DNA of 64,000 bases from Chitinophagaceae bacterium (GTDB taxonomy: Bacteria; Bacteroidota; Bacteroidia; Chitinophagales; Chitinophagaceae), in NCBI GenBank assembly GCA_014379345.1, contig JACMLY010000150.1, forward strand, positions 62,001 through 126,000, given 5' to 3'. Position numbers and translations under genes: made by a program. Positions 53,626 to 62,532 of this stretch are shown here, piece by piece. Numbering within the stretch: position 1 is the stretch's first letter; every line of letters starts with the position of its first letter. The notes under the pieces were generated by a model, which saw nothing but the letters and a program-made list of their open reading frames with translations, did no database searches and was not told where the DNA came from.

Positions 53626-55569
53626 ATGAAGTATTTAATGCATGTGATATCGGTTTTTTGTGTTGAATTTTGCATTTCCTCCGTGCAGGCGCAGGTAACG
53701 CCTTACCATCTTAATGGAAGTGCCTATAAAGAAGACTGCAATTGCTATACGCTCACGCCGGCGGATTTCACCAAATCAGGATCGGTATGGAATATTTACA
53801 AAATAGATCTTAACCAATCATTCGATTTTAAATTCAATGTTTTTCTGGGCTGTAAGGACTTAGATGGAGCCGATGGAATCGCCTTCGTGATGCAGGCAAT
53901 CAGTACCAGTATTGGAAATACCGGCGCCGGAATAGGCTTCCAGGGAGTTACTCCCTCTATAGGGGTCATCATCGATACCTGGCAAAATACCAACAACAAT
54001 GATCCGGCTTATGATCATATCGCAATCCATCAAAACGGCGATATTGATCATTCCACCGCGAACAACCTCGCTGGCCCAGTTACTGCCCTTGCGCGCAGCG
54101 ACAATATAGAAGATTGTAAATGGCATACTTTCCGCATTTTTTGGGATGCGGGTACAAAAACATTGCAAGCAGATATTGACGGAACGGAACGAGTGAAAAA
54201 GACCATTGACCTCGTCAGTGCGGTATTTAATGGTGATCCAAAAGTGTTTTGGGGATTCACTGCTGCAACGGGTGGATCTAATAATCATCAAAGGGTTTGC
54301 ACTTCACTGAATCCCGGGTTCGTTCTTTCCCCCGGTCAGGTAACCTGTTATCCAACTCCTGTTCAACTCCTGGACAGTTCGGCATCATTCGGATCCATAC
54401 TAAAATGGTATTGGGATTTCGGTGACGGCTCCGTGGATTCCAGTCATCAAATTCCCCCGCCCCATATATATCCTGCACCCGGTAATTATCCCGTTACTCT
54501 AAAAATACTAGGGAACAATGGATGCGTATCCGATTCATTTAAACGAAATATAATAATTGGTTCAAAACCCGTAGCCGAATTCACTTATGCGCCAACGATC
54601 GCCTGCGAAAATACTCCCATTGACTTCAAAGACCTATCCAATGTAAACTATGGCACCATCACTAGTTGGCTATGGGATATTGACGGGAAACCTTTTTCCA
54701 CTCAAAATCCATCTTTCACAAGTACTGCATCGGTCACGATACCCGTGCAACTGGCTGTGAGAACAATCGAAGGTTGTATATCCGACATCGCTACAAAATC
54801 GCTGGCAATAAATCCCATTCCTTTGATCGATTTCAGCGTGAACGATATTTGTGCTGACAGCGCCGCGATACTTACAGGAATTGAACTCGATCCCTTAATA
54901 AACATCAGTCAATGGAACTGGAACTTTGGCGATATGAAAAAGGGAAATGGAAAAACAATTCATCATACCTACACAATAGGAGGGAAGTTTGATATTCAAT
55001 TATCGGCAACCGCTCAAAATGGATGTAGTTCAATTCCAGTGAATAGATCCATTACGGTTTACAAAACAACGGCTTTTGCCGGGCACGATACCATTGCCGC
55101 AAAAAATCAATCCATTGTATTACAAGGAAGTGGCAACGGGCTATTTATGTGGTCACCTGCTACGGGTCTATCTGACCCAACAATACTAAACCCCATTGCC
55201 ACATTACAGAAAGATGCCGTATACACACTCACGGCCTATACGCCTGCAGGATGCGTTAATTCGGACACTGTAACAATTAAGGTTTATAATGGACCTGCGT
55301 TTTATGCGCCAAATGCTTTCACACCAAACGGCGATGAAAAGAATGATCGCTTCCGCTGCCTGGCGGTGGGGATGGCTTCAGTCGATTATTTCAATGTGTA
55401 CAACAGGTATGGCCAGTTGGTATACACTTCCAATAATTATCAACCCGGCTGGGATGGAACCATCCGTGGTACCAAGCAACCATCCGGTGTTTATGTGTGG
55501 ATCGTAAAAGGAAAAGATTTTGCAGGAAATATTCATTCAAAGAAAGGTACGGTAGTGCTGATAAGATAA
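53626..55569 (+). CDS. Cell-surface PKD-repeat protein with CHU_C (type B gliding) sorting domain
   Basis: 647 aa from ATG 53626 (a TTG directly before is rejected). Signal peptide MKYLMHVISVFCVEFCISSVQAQ; then an L-type lectin-like domain (about 25-230; DLDGADGIAFVMQ, GIGFQGVTPSIGVIIDTWQNTNNNDPAYDHIAIHQNG spans more than one motif), PKD domains (about 245-540; YWDFGDGSVDSSHQ, WNWNFGDMKKGNG), and the C-terminal APNAFTPNGDEKNDRF / YNRYGQLVY / GWDGTIRGTKQPSGVYVW module used as a type IX secretion signal (CHU_C, the type B CTD). It should be a secreted adhesin or glycan binder. Monocistronic; a terminator follows. Confidence 0.92.
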   Translation: MKYLMHVISVFCVEFCISSVQAQVTPYHLNGSAYKEDCNCYTLTPADFTKSGSVWNIYKIDLNQSFDFKFNVFLGCKDLDGADGIAFVMQAISTSIGNTGAGIGFQGVTPSIGVIIDTWQNTNNNDPAYDHIAIHQNGDIDHSTANNLAGPVTALARSDNIEDCKWHTFRIFWDAGTKTLQADIDGTERVKKTIDLVSAVFNGDPKVFWGFTAATGGSNNHQRVCTSLNPGFVLSPGQVTCYPTPVQLLDSSASFGSILKWYWDFGDGSVDSSHQIPPPHIYPAPGNYPVTLKILGNNGCVSDSFKRNIIIGSKPVAEFTYAPTIACENTPIDFKDLSNVNYGTITSWLWDIDGKPFSTQNPSFTSTASVTIPVQLAVRTIEGCISDIATKSLAINPIPLIDFSVNDICADSAAILTGIELDPLINISQWNWNFGDMKKGNGKTIHHTYTIGGKFDIQLSATAQNGCSSIPVNRSITVYKTTAFAGHDTIAAKNQSIVLQGSGNGLFMWSPATGLSDPTILNPIATLQKDAVYTLTAYTPAGCVNSDTVTIKVYNGPAFYAPNAFTPNGDEKNDRFRCLAVGMASVDYFNVYNRYGQLVYTSNNYQPGWDGTIRGTKQPSGVYVWIVKGKDFAGNIHSKKGTVVLIR

Positions 55570-55571
55570 AA

Positions 55572-55597
55572 AAAGCCCCGGCATTAACGGAGGCTTT
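55572..55597. terminator. Terminator between convergent genes
   Basis: AAAGCCCCGG (55572-55581) against CGGAGGCTTT (55588-55597), eight pairs with one wobble and one mismatch; T-runs on both outsides. Confidence 0.65.
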
Positions 55598-55622
55598 ATT
55601 CGGGTAAGCACAAAAACGGGCA

Positions 55623-56822
55623 TTAAACAAAATTTAAATGGTCGAATTGCTTGCCTAAGATCTTTTTGTCATCGGCGTTCAACCAGTTTTTGAGGATGGT
55701 GGCATACACATCTTTAAAATCCACTCTGTGTTTTAGATCGCCATCCTGAAGATCGTGTAGATCGGGTAACGGATTCAGTACACCTTTCTGTTTCAAGCCG
55801 CTACCGATAAAGAACATATTGTTTGCCGTTCCATGGTCAGTTCCGCCGCTCGCATTTTGAGAAACTCTTCTTCCAAATTCCGAAAACGTTGTTATCAGTA
55901 CATCATTGAATCTTCCGCCTGCTTTTAGATCTTTAACAAAGGCAGAAACGGCATCATTCATCTCGGTGAATAATCGCTGCTGCTGGGCTCCCTGGTTGAT
56001 ATGCGTATCAAAACTTCCGAGAGAAACATAGTAAACTTTTGTATTTATATCGGAGAAAATAAGAGAAGCAATAGTTTGAAAACTTTTTCCCAATTCGGTT
56101 TTCGGATACGACGAGGCACTCGGATGCAGCTTGCTTTGCTGAAAAATATAATCAGCGCTGCTAACAGTTTCAGCCATTGTTTTGTACAAATAGTCCACCG
56201 GCTGTTCGCCTGCCTCGTCTTTATGCGATGAAATTATTTCCTTAAAATATTTTTCGTTGGCTGTCGTGTACAATCTTTTTGGATCCCTCATGGCAAGTCC
56301 TTTTGCCTGGTGGCCTTTAAGAGCCATGCTCAACATATCGTCAATTTCCAAAGCCTGTGTTGGTTTGTCGCAACCCGCGCATTGGGCATCAAGATAACGC
56401 CCCAGCCACCCTGTGTATAAATATTCATTGCTTTCACTCGCGCTATGCCAGATATCCATGCTACGAAAATGGGAGCGTTCGGGATTAGGATAGCCCACAC
56501 TATTCAGAATTCCAAGGCTTCCATCATCATACAACTCTTTAAAACCTTTAAGTGCCGGGTGTAATCCGACTTCATCCGTTAATCCAAGAGCCTGATCTTT
56601 TGTAATTCCTAATCTCGGTCGGGCTTTGTAATAAATATCGTTGCGAAAAGGGATCACGGTATTCAGTCCATCATTCCCTCCGCTCAGCTGCAATACCACC
56701 AACACTTTATTCCCAGGCGGAACAATAGCCCCTTTTTCAAATGCCCTTAAAAAATTAGGAACCATGCAAGCCGCCGTTGCCAAAGAACCTACTTGTAAAA
56801 ATTTACGACGTTTGATTACCAT
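55623..56822 (-). CDS. DUF1501 domain protein with Tat signal
   Basis: 399 aa. The N-terminus MVIKRRKFLQVGSLATAACM is a twin-arginine export signal (KRRKFLQ). DUF1501 features: VLQLSGGNDGLNTVIPF, HFRSMDIWHSAS, YVSLGSFDTHINQGAQ, FSEFGRRVSQNASGGTDHGTANNMFFIG. Related by fold to sulfatases/phosphatases of the alkaline-phosphatase superfamily; the reaction is not known. Encoded directly behind a DUF1800 gene, its constant partner in many phyla, with a heptamer array in the gap. Confidence 0.93.
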   Translation of the reverse strand: MVIKRRKFLQVGSLATAACMVPNFLRAFEKGAIVPPGNKVLVVLQLSGGNDGLNTVIPFRNDIYYKARPRLGITKDQALGLTDEVGLHPALKGFKELYDDGSLGILNSVGYPNPERSHFRSMDIWHSASESNEYLYTGWLGRYLDAQCAGCDKPTQALEIDDMLSMALKGHQAKGLAMRDPKRLYTTANEKYFKEIISSHKDEAGEQPVDYLYKTMAETVSSADYIFQQSKLHPSASSYPKTELGKSFQTIASLIFSDINTKVYYVSLGSFDTHINQGAQQQRLFTEMNDAVSAFVKDLKAGGRFNDVLITTFSEFGRRVSQNASGGTDHGTANNMFFIGSGLKQKGVLNPLPDLHDLQDGDLKHRVDFKDVYATILKNWLNADDKKILGKQFDHLNFV

Positions 56823-56833
56823 AAGTTAATAAT

Positions 56834-56940
56834 TACGAAGTACGAAGTACGAAATACGAAGTACGAAATACGAGTAGATTACAAATACATTGCATGCTAA
56901 AAAATCAGCCTTCGTACTTCAAACTTCGTACATCGTACTT
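56834..56940. repeat. Inverted heptamer array, TACGAAR unit, inside the DUF1800-DUF1501 operon
   Basis: Left: six units TACGAAG/TACGAAA, last one shortened (56834-56874), 12 bp before the DUF1501 ATG. Right: CTTCGTA, CTTCAAA, CTTCGTA, CATCGTA, CTT (56910-56940), overlapping the DUF1800 stop codon (56939-56941). Same unit as at 29266-29384. Confidence 0.92.
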
Positions 56941-58408
56941 AACACAATTGATATTCCGGTGTGCTCATTAATTGAATTGTTGCTGTTTTAATAAAACTCT
57001 CTCTGCTGCTCGCATCTGTAAATTTTTTTATTGTGTTATCATTTACATGCGCTGTTGTCTGCAACAATATCTTACTCATTTCATCTAAGAGCTTTTCACG
57101 CGGTACCCTTTCAAATTTTTTGAGATACATGTTCCAGTCTATAGAACTAACGATCTGGGCGCCCATTTTACCATTGCCCTTATTTTTCCTGGCATCGGCC
57201 TTTTTTGCTTCTCCACCATCCATTCTTCCCATCATCTGATCGTCGTCGTCCTTTGGTTTCATATTCAGTTCTCCCGAAACATAAATCATTTGGGGAATAC
57301 GCAACCTTAGCATTAATGAAGAACTGTCTATCCAGTTTTTTCCTCCCGGCCATCCGGCAACATTGGGAGGATAAAATAGCAATTGACCAAGAAGGCGTTG
57401 AAGAAGTAGCTGCACATCTGCATTTTCAATTTCCATGGGAAGTATGCGTCTTATACCGACGATCAGCTCCACAGGCGATTTTATCTTGCTACCGATATTC
57501 TTTTCTTCATAGAACCAATCACTCGAAAAGATATCCTTCATGAGGGATTGTATATTGTAATTGTTTTTATAAAACCTCTCCGACAGCCAGTTTATTTTAT
57601 TTTCATCTGGCTGATCATTTACGAAATACCTGTATATCTTTTGTGTAACAAAACGCGCGGTCTGTTTTTGTTCCAATAAAATATCAAGTACATCATCACC
57701 CGTTAAATTCCCGGTTTTTCCCAAAACGGTTTTTTGCCCGGTATCGTGCTGTGGCTTGCGAAAAACAAACTCTCCGGAAACATTGGCGCCCCAACCGGTA
57801 AATGAACGGGCTGCTTCCTTAACGTCCGATTCAGTATAATTTCCACGACCGAGGGTAAACAATTCCATTACCTCCCTGGCAAAGTTTTCGTTGGGATGCC
57901 CCTTACGGTTCTGATTATTATTGAGAAAGTTGATCATGGCTGCGCTCTTGCTTACTTCGGTTAGTAGATCGCCAAAGCTTCCAAGCGCATTTTTCCTGAT
58001 CACATCCAGCAATTGCTGCTGATAAAGTATATTCAGATTGCGGCTGGCGAAATGTCCATGCCAGAATAGCGATAATTTTTCACGCAGCTGTTGCCCGCTA
58101 TTGACCATTTCATTTAACCATGTAAGGTTGAGATTTTTAATATCCTGCCGGGATTGCTGGCGAAATTGCTTTTTTTCTTCATCGCTCAATTGTTTGTTTT
58201 GCTTTGCTATCTCATCCATTCCCATCACCAATCCCTTTAAAGCATTGCTGGCAACATCGATATAACCGGGAGATTTCGAAGAAGCTTTAAATAAAGCTTC
58301 CACATAGGATTTTTGAGAGGCTGTCGTCAATTGACCAAATTCCTCAGCCATAGGACCAAACCCGGCACGCCACAATAAATGTTGGTTTTTCAATTGATTT
58401 GGTACCAT
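56939..58408 (-). CDS. DUF1800 domain protein
   Basis: 489 aa. Starts MVPNQLKNQHLLWRAGFGPMAEEF, the DUF1800 N-terminal pattern, and has KLSLFWHGHFAS, NFAREVMELFTLGRGNYTESDVKEAARSFTGW (a family signature spanning about 168-200), KSPVELIVGIRR and YPPNVAGWPGGKNW. No signal peptide is evident. DUF1800 proteins occur with DUF1501 proteins in many environmental bacteria; the biochemical function is, as far as I know, undescribed. First gene of the DUF1800-DUF1501 unit. Confidence 0.93.
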   Translation of the reverse strand: MVPNQLKNQHLLWRAGFGPMAEEFGQLTTASQKSYVEALFKASSKSPGYIDVASNALKGLVMGMDEIAKQNKQLSDEEKKQFRQQSRQDIKNLNLTWLNEMVNSGQQLREKLSLFWHGHFASRNLNILYQQQLLDVIRKNALGSFGDLLTEVSKSAAMINFLNNNQNRKGHPNENFAREVMELFTLGRGNYTESDVKEAARSFTGWGANVSGEFVFRKPQHDTGQKTVLGKTGNLTGDDVLDILLEQKQTARFVTQKIYRYFVNDQPDENKINWLSERFYKNNYNIQSLMKDIFSSDWFYEEKNIGSKIKSPVELIVGIRRILPMEIENADVQLLLQRLLGQLLFYPPNVAGWPGGKNWIDSSSLMLRLRIPQMIYVSGELNMKPKDDDDQMMGRMDGGEAKKADARKNKGNGKMGAQIVSSIDWNMYLKKFERVPREKLLDEMSKILLQTTAHVNDNTIKKFTDASSRESFIKTATIQLMSTPEYQLC

Positions 58409-58528
58409 GCGGATCTAAAGTTTGGACTAAGACCAAAGGTCAGTTATAAAGTTTAATGGGTTGATAATTAATTTACGTCAGGCTTCGTTATAAGTGCCGG
58501 CACCTGAAGCCATACGTCGGGCATTTAC

Positions 58529-58536
58529 TATATTTG
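58529..58536 (+). promoter_or_regulatory. -7 element for the AlkB-type monooxygenase
   Basis: TATATTTG fits TAnnTTTG exactly, 15 bp before the ATG at 58552, so the leader would be very short (about 10 nt). Confidence 0.5.
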
Positions 58537-58551
58537 AAAACAATAAAACCA

Positions 58552-59607
58552 ATGAGGCTTACGGCAATTAAATATTTCACTCCGCTGCTGATCTACCTGG
58601 GAGCCGTTCATTCTTTTTTTTCATACGGTCCTGCCTGCTTCGCCTTATTGATTTATTCCTGGATCGTGATCCCGTTTCTTGAGCTATTCATTGAACCCGA
58701 TCCAGGCAATTTAAGCGAAGCGGAAGAAGAGATAGCCAAACACGACAAATTGTATGACTGGATACTGTACGCGATCGTTTTATTGCAGGTTCCTGTACTC
58801 TTTTTGTTTCTATATTCCATGCAGGATGACACATTAACCTGGTTAGACAGATTAGGAAGAATTGGAACAATGGGGATGCTCTGTGGAGTATTTGGCATTA
58901 ACGTGGGTCACGAATTGGGCCACCGCGTAAACGGATTTGAAAAAGTGCTCGCTAAGTTGTCTTTAATGACATCTTTGTACATGCATTTTTTTATTGAACA
59001 TAATAAGGGTCATCATAAAAATGTAGCAACGCCCGGAGATCCGAGCAGCGCAAGGTATGGAGAACCATTATATCGTTTTTGGTTCAGAACTGTTTTTTAT
59101 AGTTACGCCAGTGCCTGGAGAATTGCAAATTGCGAAAGGGAAAAACAAAATAAGCCTGTGTGGAGCCTGAAGAACGAAATGGTTCAGGCGCATATCATAC
59201 AAGCTGGGTTTCTTTTATTGATCTACTTTAGTTTCGGAGTAACGATCACCTGTTATTACCTTGTTGCAGCGATAATGGGAATCCTTCTGCTCGAAACGGT
59301 GAATTATATTGAACATTATGGATTGACACGTAAACAAATTGCAGCAGATAAATATGAGAGAGCACTGCCTTCTCATAGCTGGAATAGTAACCACGTTGTG
59401 GGCCGGCTGATGCTATTTGAATTGTCGCGCCATAGCGATCATCATTACCTTGCCAGTCGAAAATACCAGGTATTACAACATCATGAAGATGCGCCACAGA
59501 TGCCAACAGGGTATCCGGGAATGATGTTGCTGTCATTGTTGCCTCCTGTATGGTTCCTGGTCATGAATAAAAAAATAAAGCGGCTCCATAAAGTTCTGGC
59601 AATTTAA
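58552..59607 (+). CDS. alkB: Alkane 1-monooxygenase (AlkB-type integral-membrane di-iron enzyme)
   Basis: 351 aa from ATG 58552 (a TTG 18 bp upstream lies in the promoter element). Six membrane helices and the eight-His signature of AlkB: GHELGHRV (H at about 120), EHNKGHHKN (about 149), NYIEHYGLTR and SRHSDHHYLASRKYQVLQ. Oxidises terminal C-H bonds of medium-chain alkanes with rubredoxin as electron donor (family knowledge). No rubredoxin or reductase gene is visible nearby. Single gene in the window; the substrate could also be fatty-acid- or terpene-like. Confidence 0.93.
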   Translation: MRLTAIKYFTPLLIYLGAVHSFFSYGPACFALLIYSWIVIPFLELFIEPDPGNLSEAEEEIAKHDKLYDWILYAIVLLQVPVLFLFLYSMQDDTLTWLDRLGRIGTMGMLCGVFGINVGHELGHRVNGFEKVLAKLSLMTSLYMHFFIEHNKGHHKNVATPGDPSSARYGEPLYRFWFRTVFYSYASAWRIANCEREKQNKPVWSLKNEMVQAHIIQAGFLLLIYFSFGVTITCYYLVAAIMGILLLETVNYIEHYGLTRKQIAADKYERALPSHSWNSNHVVGRLMLFELSRHSDHHYLASRKYQVLQHHEDAPQMPTGYPGMMLLSLLPPVWFLVMNKKIKRLHKVLAI

Positions 59608-59733
59608 AGGCCTCAGCCAGGTTTCTGTAACAAAAAACGTATTCTAATCCAATAAAAAAGTATACTGGTAAGGAGAATGAAAATGTTTTTTCGTAATCAA
59701 CAATGAACTGATTTTAAATTTTTTTCATCTGCA

Positions 59734-61005
59734 TCAAATCAATAATACATTTCCAAAATAAGAATGCAATGCCGGTGGCAGCTGTATATTTTTTTCGGTT
59801 TGATTGTTTTCCAATAAACAAGCTACTATCCTTGGCAGGGCCAATGAACTTCCATTCAATGTATGAACGAGCTGATTTTTTCCATTGGCATCCTTAAAGC
59901 GGATTTTCATGCGATTACTCTGATAGGTTTCAAAGTTAGAGACGGAACTTACTTCGAGCCACTTGTCCTGAGCAGCACTGTACACTTCAAAATCATATGT
60001 CATGGCAGAAGTAAAACCCATATCTCCGCCACATAAATTTAATATACGGTAAGGGAGTTCTAAAGACTGCAAAAGCTTTTCAACATGCACAACCATTTCT
60101 TCCAGTACTTCATAACTTGATTGCGGATGAACCAGTTGTACTATTTCTACTTTATCAAATTGATGTACCCGGTTCAATCCCCGAACATCTTTTCCAAAGC
60201 TCCCTGCTTCTCTTCTAAAGCAGGGAGTATAAGCGGTCATCTTAACAGGAAGTTCTGCTTCTTTCAAAACCTCATCGCGGTAAATATTGGTTAAAGGAAC
60301 TTCAGCAGTAGGGATCAGGTAAAAGCCATCTTCGGTAATATGATACATCTGACCTTCTTTGTCGGGCAATTGTCCCGTACCGTAAGCCGTTGCTTCATTC
60401 ACCATATACGGGGGAATATATTCTGTATGCCCGGCCCCAATGTTATAATCCAAAAAATATTGGATCAGTGCCCGTTGCAATTTTGCACCCTTTCCTTTAT
60501 ATAAAGGAAACCCGCTGCCGGTGATCCTGGCGCCGGTCTCAAAATCAACAAGATCATATTTTTTAATGAGCTCCCAATGTGGCACCGCGGTTGCAGGCAG
60601 AGAAGGTTTTTTGCCCCATTCTCTCATCACTATATTGTCTTCGGGAGACTTGCCGGCCGGAACCTTGTCAGAAGGAAGGTTCGGTATTTTAAGAAGTGTA
60701 TCGTTCAATTGTTTCTCTACAACAGACAATTGATCAACGATCGGTTGAATTGACGATTTTAGTGTGGCCACTTCTACTTTCTTTGCTTCAGCTTCATCCT
60801 TCCGGCCCTTAGCCATCAGCTGGCCGATTTCTTTTGCGGTTGTATTTAATTTCGATTGTGTTTGTTCTGATTCCAACTGCAGTTTCTTGCGTTCATCATC
60901 TAATTGCAATAGCTGTTCAATAAGTTCAGGTTCTTTAAAATTCCTGATAGCCAGTTTTTGCCTTACCAGTTCCGTATTTTGGCGTATGTAGCTGAGCTGT
61001 AACAT
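59734..61005 (-). CDS. serS: Serine--tRNA ligase
   Basis: 423 aa from ATG 61005; a TTG 21 bp upstream lies in the -7 box and is rejected. N-terminal antiparallel coiled coil (about 15-105), catalytic core class II: motif 2 TPCFRREAGSFGKDVRGLNRVHQFDKVE (about 265-292), YRILNLCGGDMGFTSAMTYDFEVY, and motif 3 LNGSSLALPRIVACLLENNQ. Charges tRNA-Ser. Preceded by a canonical -7 element that sits just after the GNAT gene, so it is likely transcribed on its own. Confidence 0.98.
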   Translation of the reverse strand: MLQLSYIRQNTELVRQKLAIRNFKEPELIEQLLQLDDERKKLQLESEQTQSKLNTTAKEIGQLMAKGRKDEAEAKKVEVATLKSSIQPIVDQLSVVEKQLNDTLLKIPNLPSDKVPAGKSPEDNIVMREWGKKPSLPATAVPHWELIKKYDLVDFETGARITGSGFPLYKGKGAKLQRALIQYFLDYNIGAGHTEYIPPYMVNEATAYGTGQLPDKEGQMYHITEDGFYLIPTAEVPLTNIYRDEVLKEAELPVKMTAYTPCFRREAGSFGKDVRGLNRVHQFDKVEIVQLVHPQSSYEVLEEMVVHVEKLLQSLELPYRILNLCGGDMGFTSAMTYDFEVYSAAQDKWLEVSSVSNFETYQSNRMKIRFKDANGKNQLVHTLNGSSLALPRIVACLLENNQTEKNIQLPPALHSYFGNVLLI

Positions 61006-61022
61006 CGCTTTAGTAATTTGCG

Positions 61023-61031
61023 GCAAAGATA
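61023..61031 (-). promoter_or_regulatory. -7 element for serS
   Basis: Minus-strand TATCTTTGC fits TAnnTTTGC exactly, 18 bp before the serS ATG and 24 bp after the GNAT stop codon. Confidence 0.55.
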
Positions 61032-61055
61032 ATTGCTGAACGACTACTTGAGAGC

Positions 61056-61499
61056 TTAGTCTTTTTTTTTATAAACGTCGGCATTATGAATATGCATCCA
61101 TTTTTCAGGAAATGAAAGTTGCGAAAATCCAAATTGTTCATATAATCCATGGGCATCCCTGGTGGCAAGTAGAAAACGTCGAAGTCCCTGCAAATCGGGA
61201 TGAGAAAGGATCGATTCCATCAACCACTTGCTTAAACCCCTGCCGCGGTATCCAGCGTCAACAAACACATCGGCCAGATACGCAAAGCACGCTGTATCGG
61301 TAACTACACGGGCAAAACCGATCTGTGCATCATCAATATATATTGCGAAACAGATGGACCCCGCGATGGATCTTTTCAGAACATCAACAGGTATATTTTC
61401 GGCCCAGTAAGACTGCGTGCTTAAATAATGATGGATATACTTGACATCCAGCCTGTTTTTGTCGGTACTGATGGTGTAATTTTCTTTGGTCCATTCCAT
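61056..61499 (-). CDS. GNAT family N-acetyltransferase
   Basis: 147 aa from ATG 61499 (MEWTKENYTISTDK); the longer frame up to 61607 would overlap the opposite-strand gene's start and is rejected. Acetyl-CoA fold with CFAYLADVFVDAGYRGRGLSKWLMESIL (about 74-101; the Q/RxxGxG/A loop is RGRGLS) and HGLYEQFGF near the end. Substrate unknown. Divergent from the 114-aa gene; both promoters must fit into about 80 bp. Confidence 0.88.
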   Translation of the reverse strand: MEWTKENYTISTDKNRLDVKYIHHYLSTQSYWAENIPVDVLKRSIAGSICFAIYIDDAQIGFARVVTDTACFAYLADVFVDAGYRGRGLSKWLMESILSHPDLQGLRRFLLATRDAHGLYEQFGFSQLSFPEKWMHIHNADVYKKKD

Positions 61500-61567
61500 T
61501 GATGAATGTTTAAAGATATCCTGAAGTGTAAGGACATCAAAAATAAAGCAACTCTTTTGATGATTAT

Positions 61568-61576
61568 TATATTTGC
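61568..61576 (+). promoter_or_regulatory. -7 element giving a nearly leaderless transcript
   Basis: TATATTTGC fits TAnnTTTGC exactly and ends 3 bp before the ATG at 61580, so the mRNA would start at or within a few bases of the start codon. Confidence 0.5.
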
Positions 61577-61579
61577 AGC

Positions 61580-61924
61580 ATGCAGGCAAGTGATGATCTT
61601 CAAACACGTTGGTGGAAACTGGAAGAGAAAATGATTGAACGTTTCGGTAAAAAGCCCGATCTCGAGACTATTTTGTTTTTAATAGGAATACAGGAATTCG
61701 GCGATATACGGCCGAAGTTCACAAAAGAACAAAAGCAGGATCTGATGCATATTGCCGTATGTTCGCTGTTATCGCAAAGCGGTTATTATGATATTGACAG
61801 GTATGACGATGATGGGTGGCCTCATTTCAGACAACTAAAAGCCTTGCCTGAATTCAATATGATTGAGCAGGAGATTTTTTTAAAAGATCATGTTTTACTG
61901 TATTTCAGTAATCACGACTTTTGA
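61580..61924 (+). CDS. Conserved protein of unknown function
   Basis: 114 aa, soluble: MQASDDLQTRWWKLEEKMIE at the start, FGKKPDLETILFLIGIQEFG and RPKFTKEQKQDLMHIAVCSLLSQSGYYDIDRYDDDGWPHFR in the middle. I associate this family with Chitinophagaceae/Sphingobacteria but know no function. No promoter-proximal ribosome-binding site; a canonical -7 element ends 3 bp before the ATG. Followed by a 25-bp-armed inverted repeat. Confidence 0.75.
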   Translation: MQASDDLQTRWWKLEEKMIERFGKKPDLETILFLIGIQEFGDIRPKFTKEQKQDLMHIAVCSLLSQSGYYDIDRYDDDGWPHFRQLKALPEFNMIEQEIFLKDHVLLYFSNHDF

Positions 61925-61934
61925 GTAGATTTTT

Positions 61935-61993
61935 GCCACGAATTACACGAATTACCACGAATTTAATCCGTGGTAATTCGTGTAATTCGTGGC
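61935..61993. repeat. Inverted repeat, ACGAATTAC units, 25-bp perfect arms
   Basis: 61935-61959 (GCCACGAATTACACGAATTACCACG, of period 9-10) is the exact reverse complement of 61969-61993, with a 9-nt loop. Related in sequence to the segment at 38805-38855 after the response regulator gene. Lies 10 bp after a stop codon and about 80 bp before gcvH. Confidence 0.92.
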
Positions 61994-62041
61994 GAGAATC
62001 TTATTAATTTTTAAGTTGTACTATTTTTTCAACCCTTTTTA

Positions 62042-62051
62042 TAATCTTTGC
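62042..62051 (+). promoter_or_regulatory. Possible -7 element for gcvH
   Basis: TAATCTTTGC is one base longer than the TAnnTTTGC consensus; a TTG lies at 62016-62018. Weak candidate. Confidence 0.3.
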
Positions 62052-62072
62052 ACTCACTAAAATTCTATGCTC

Positions 62073-62453
62073 ATGAATTTTCCTGACAATCTTCGTTATA
62101 CAAAAGATCATGAATGGGTTCGTTTGGATGGTGATATAGCGGTAATTGGTATTACCGATTTTGCTCAGAGAGAACTGGGAGACATTGTGTATGTTGAAAT
62201 TGAAACAGTCGGAAAATCGTTTTCAGCAGAAACCATTTTTGGAACCGTTGAAGCTGTTAAAACGGTGTCGGATCTCTATTTACCTGTATCGGGAACAATC
62301 ACTGAATTGAATCCTGCTTTGACAACTTCGCCTGAACTGGTTAATAGCGATCCGTATAATGAGGGATGGATGATAAAAATGAAGGTCGACAATCCTGCGG
62401 ATGTGCAATCTCTTATGGATGCTTCCGCCTATAGCGATGTGGTTGGAGTATAA
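62073..62453 (+). CDS. gcvH: Glycine cleavage system H protein
   Basis: 126 aa from ATG 62073 (another ATG two codons earlier is possible). Lipoyl carrier protein that shuttles the aminomethyl group in glycine oxidation. NFPDNLRYTKDHEWVR at the start and the lipoyl-lysine site ETIFGTVEAVKTVSDLYLPVSG (Lys in VEAVKTVSD) are clear; NSDPYNEGWMIKMKV is the C-terminal signature. Single gene; gcvT and gcvP are not in the window. Confidence 0.96.
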   Translation: MNFPDNLRYTKDHEWVRLDGDIAVIGITDFAQRELGDIVYVEIETVGKSFSAETIFGTVEAVKTVSDLYLPVSGTITELNPALTTSPELVNSDPYNEGWMIKMKVDNPADVQSLMDASAYSDVVGV

Positions 62454-62532
62454 AATCTGTTTTAAATTAGACTGCGTATATTAGACGTGGATTCCAATCA
62501 CTCTAACTTGTGCAGGATTTGGAATAAACTTC

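Noticed and set aside
61500..61607. N-terminal extension of the GNAT protein
   Set aside because: Would overlap the start of the opposite-strand gene and its promoter; the residues do not fit the fold.
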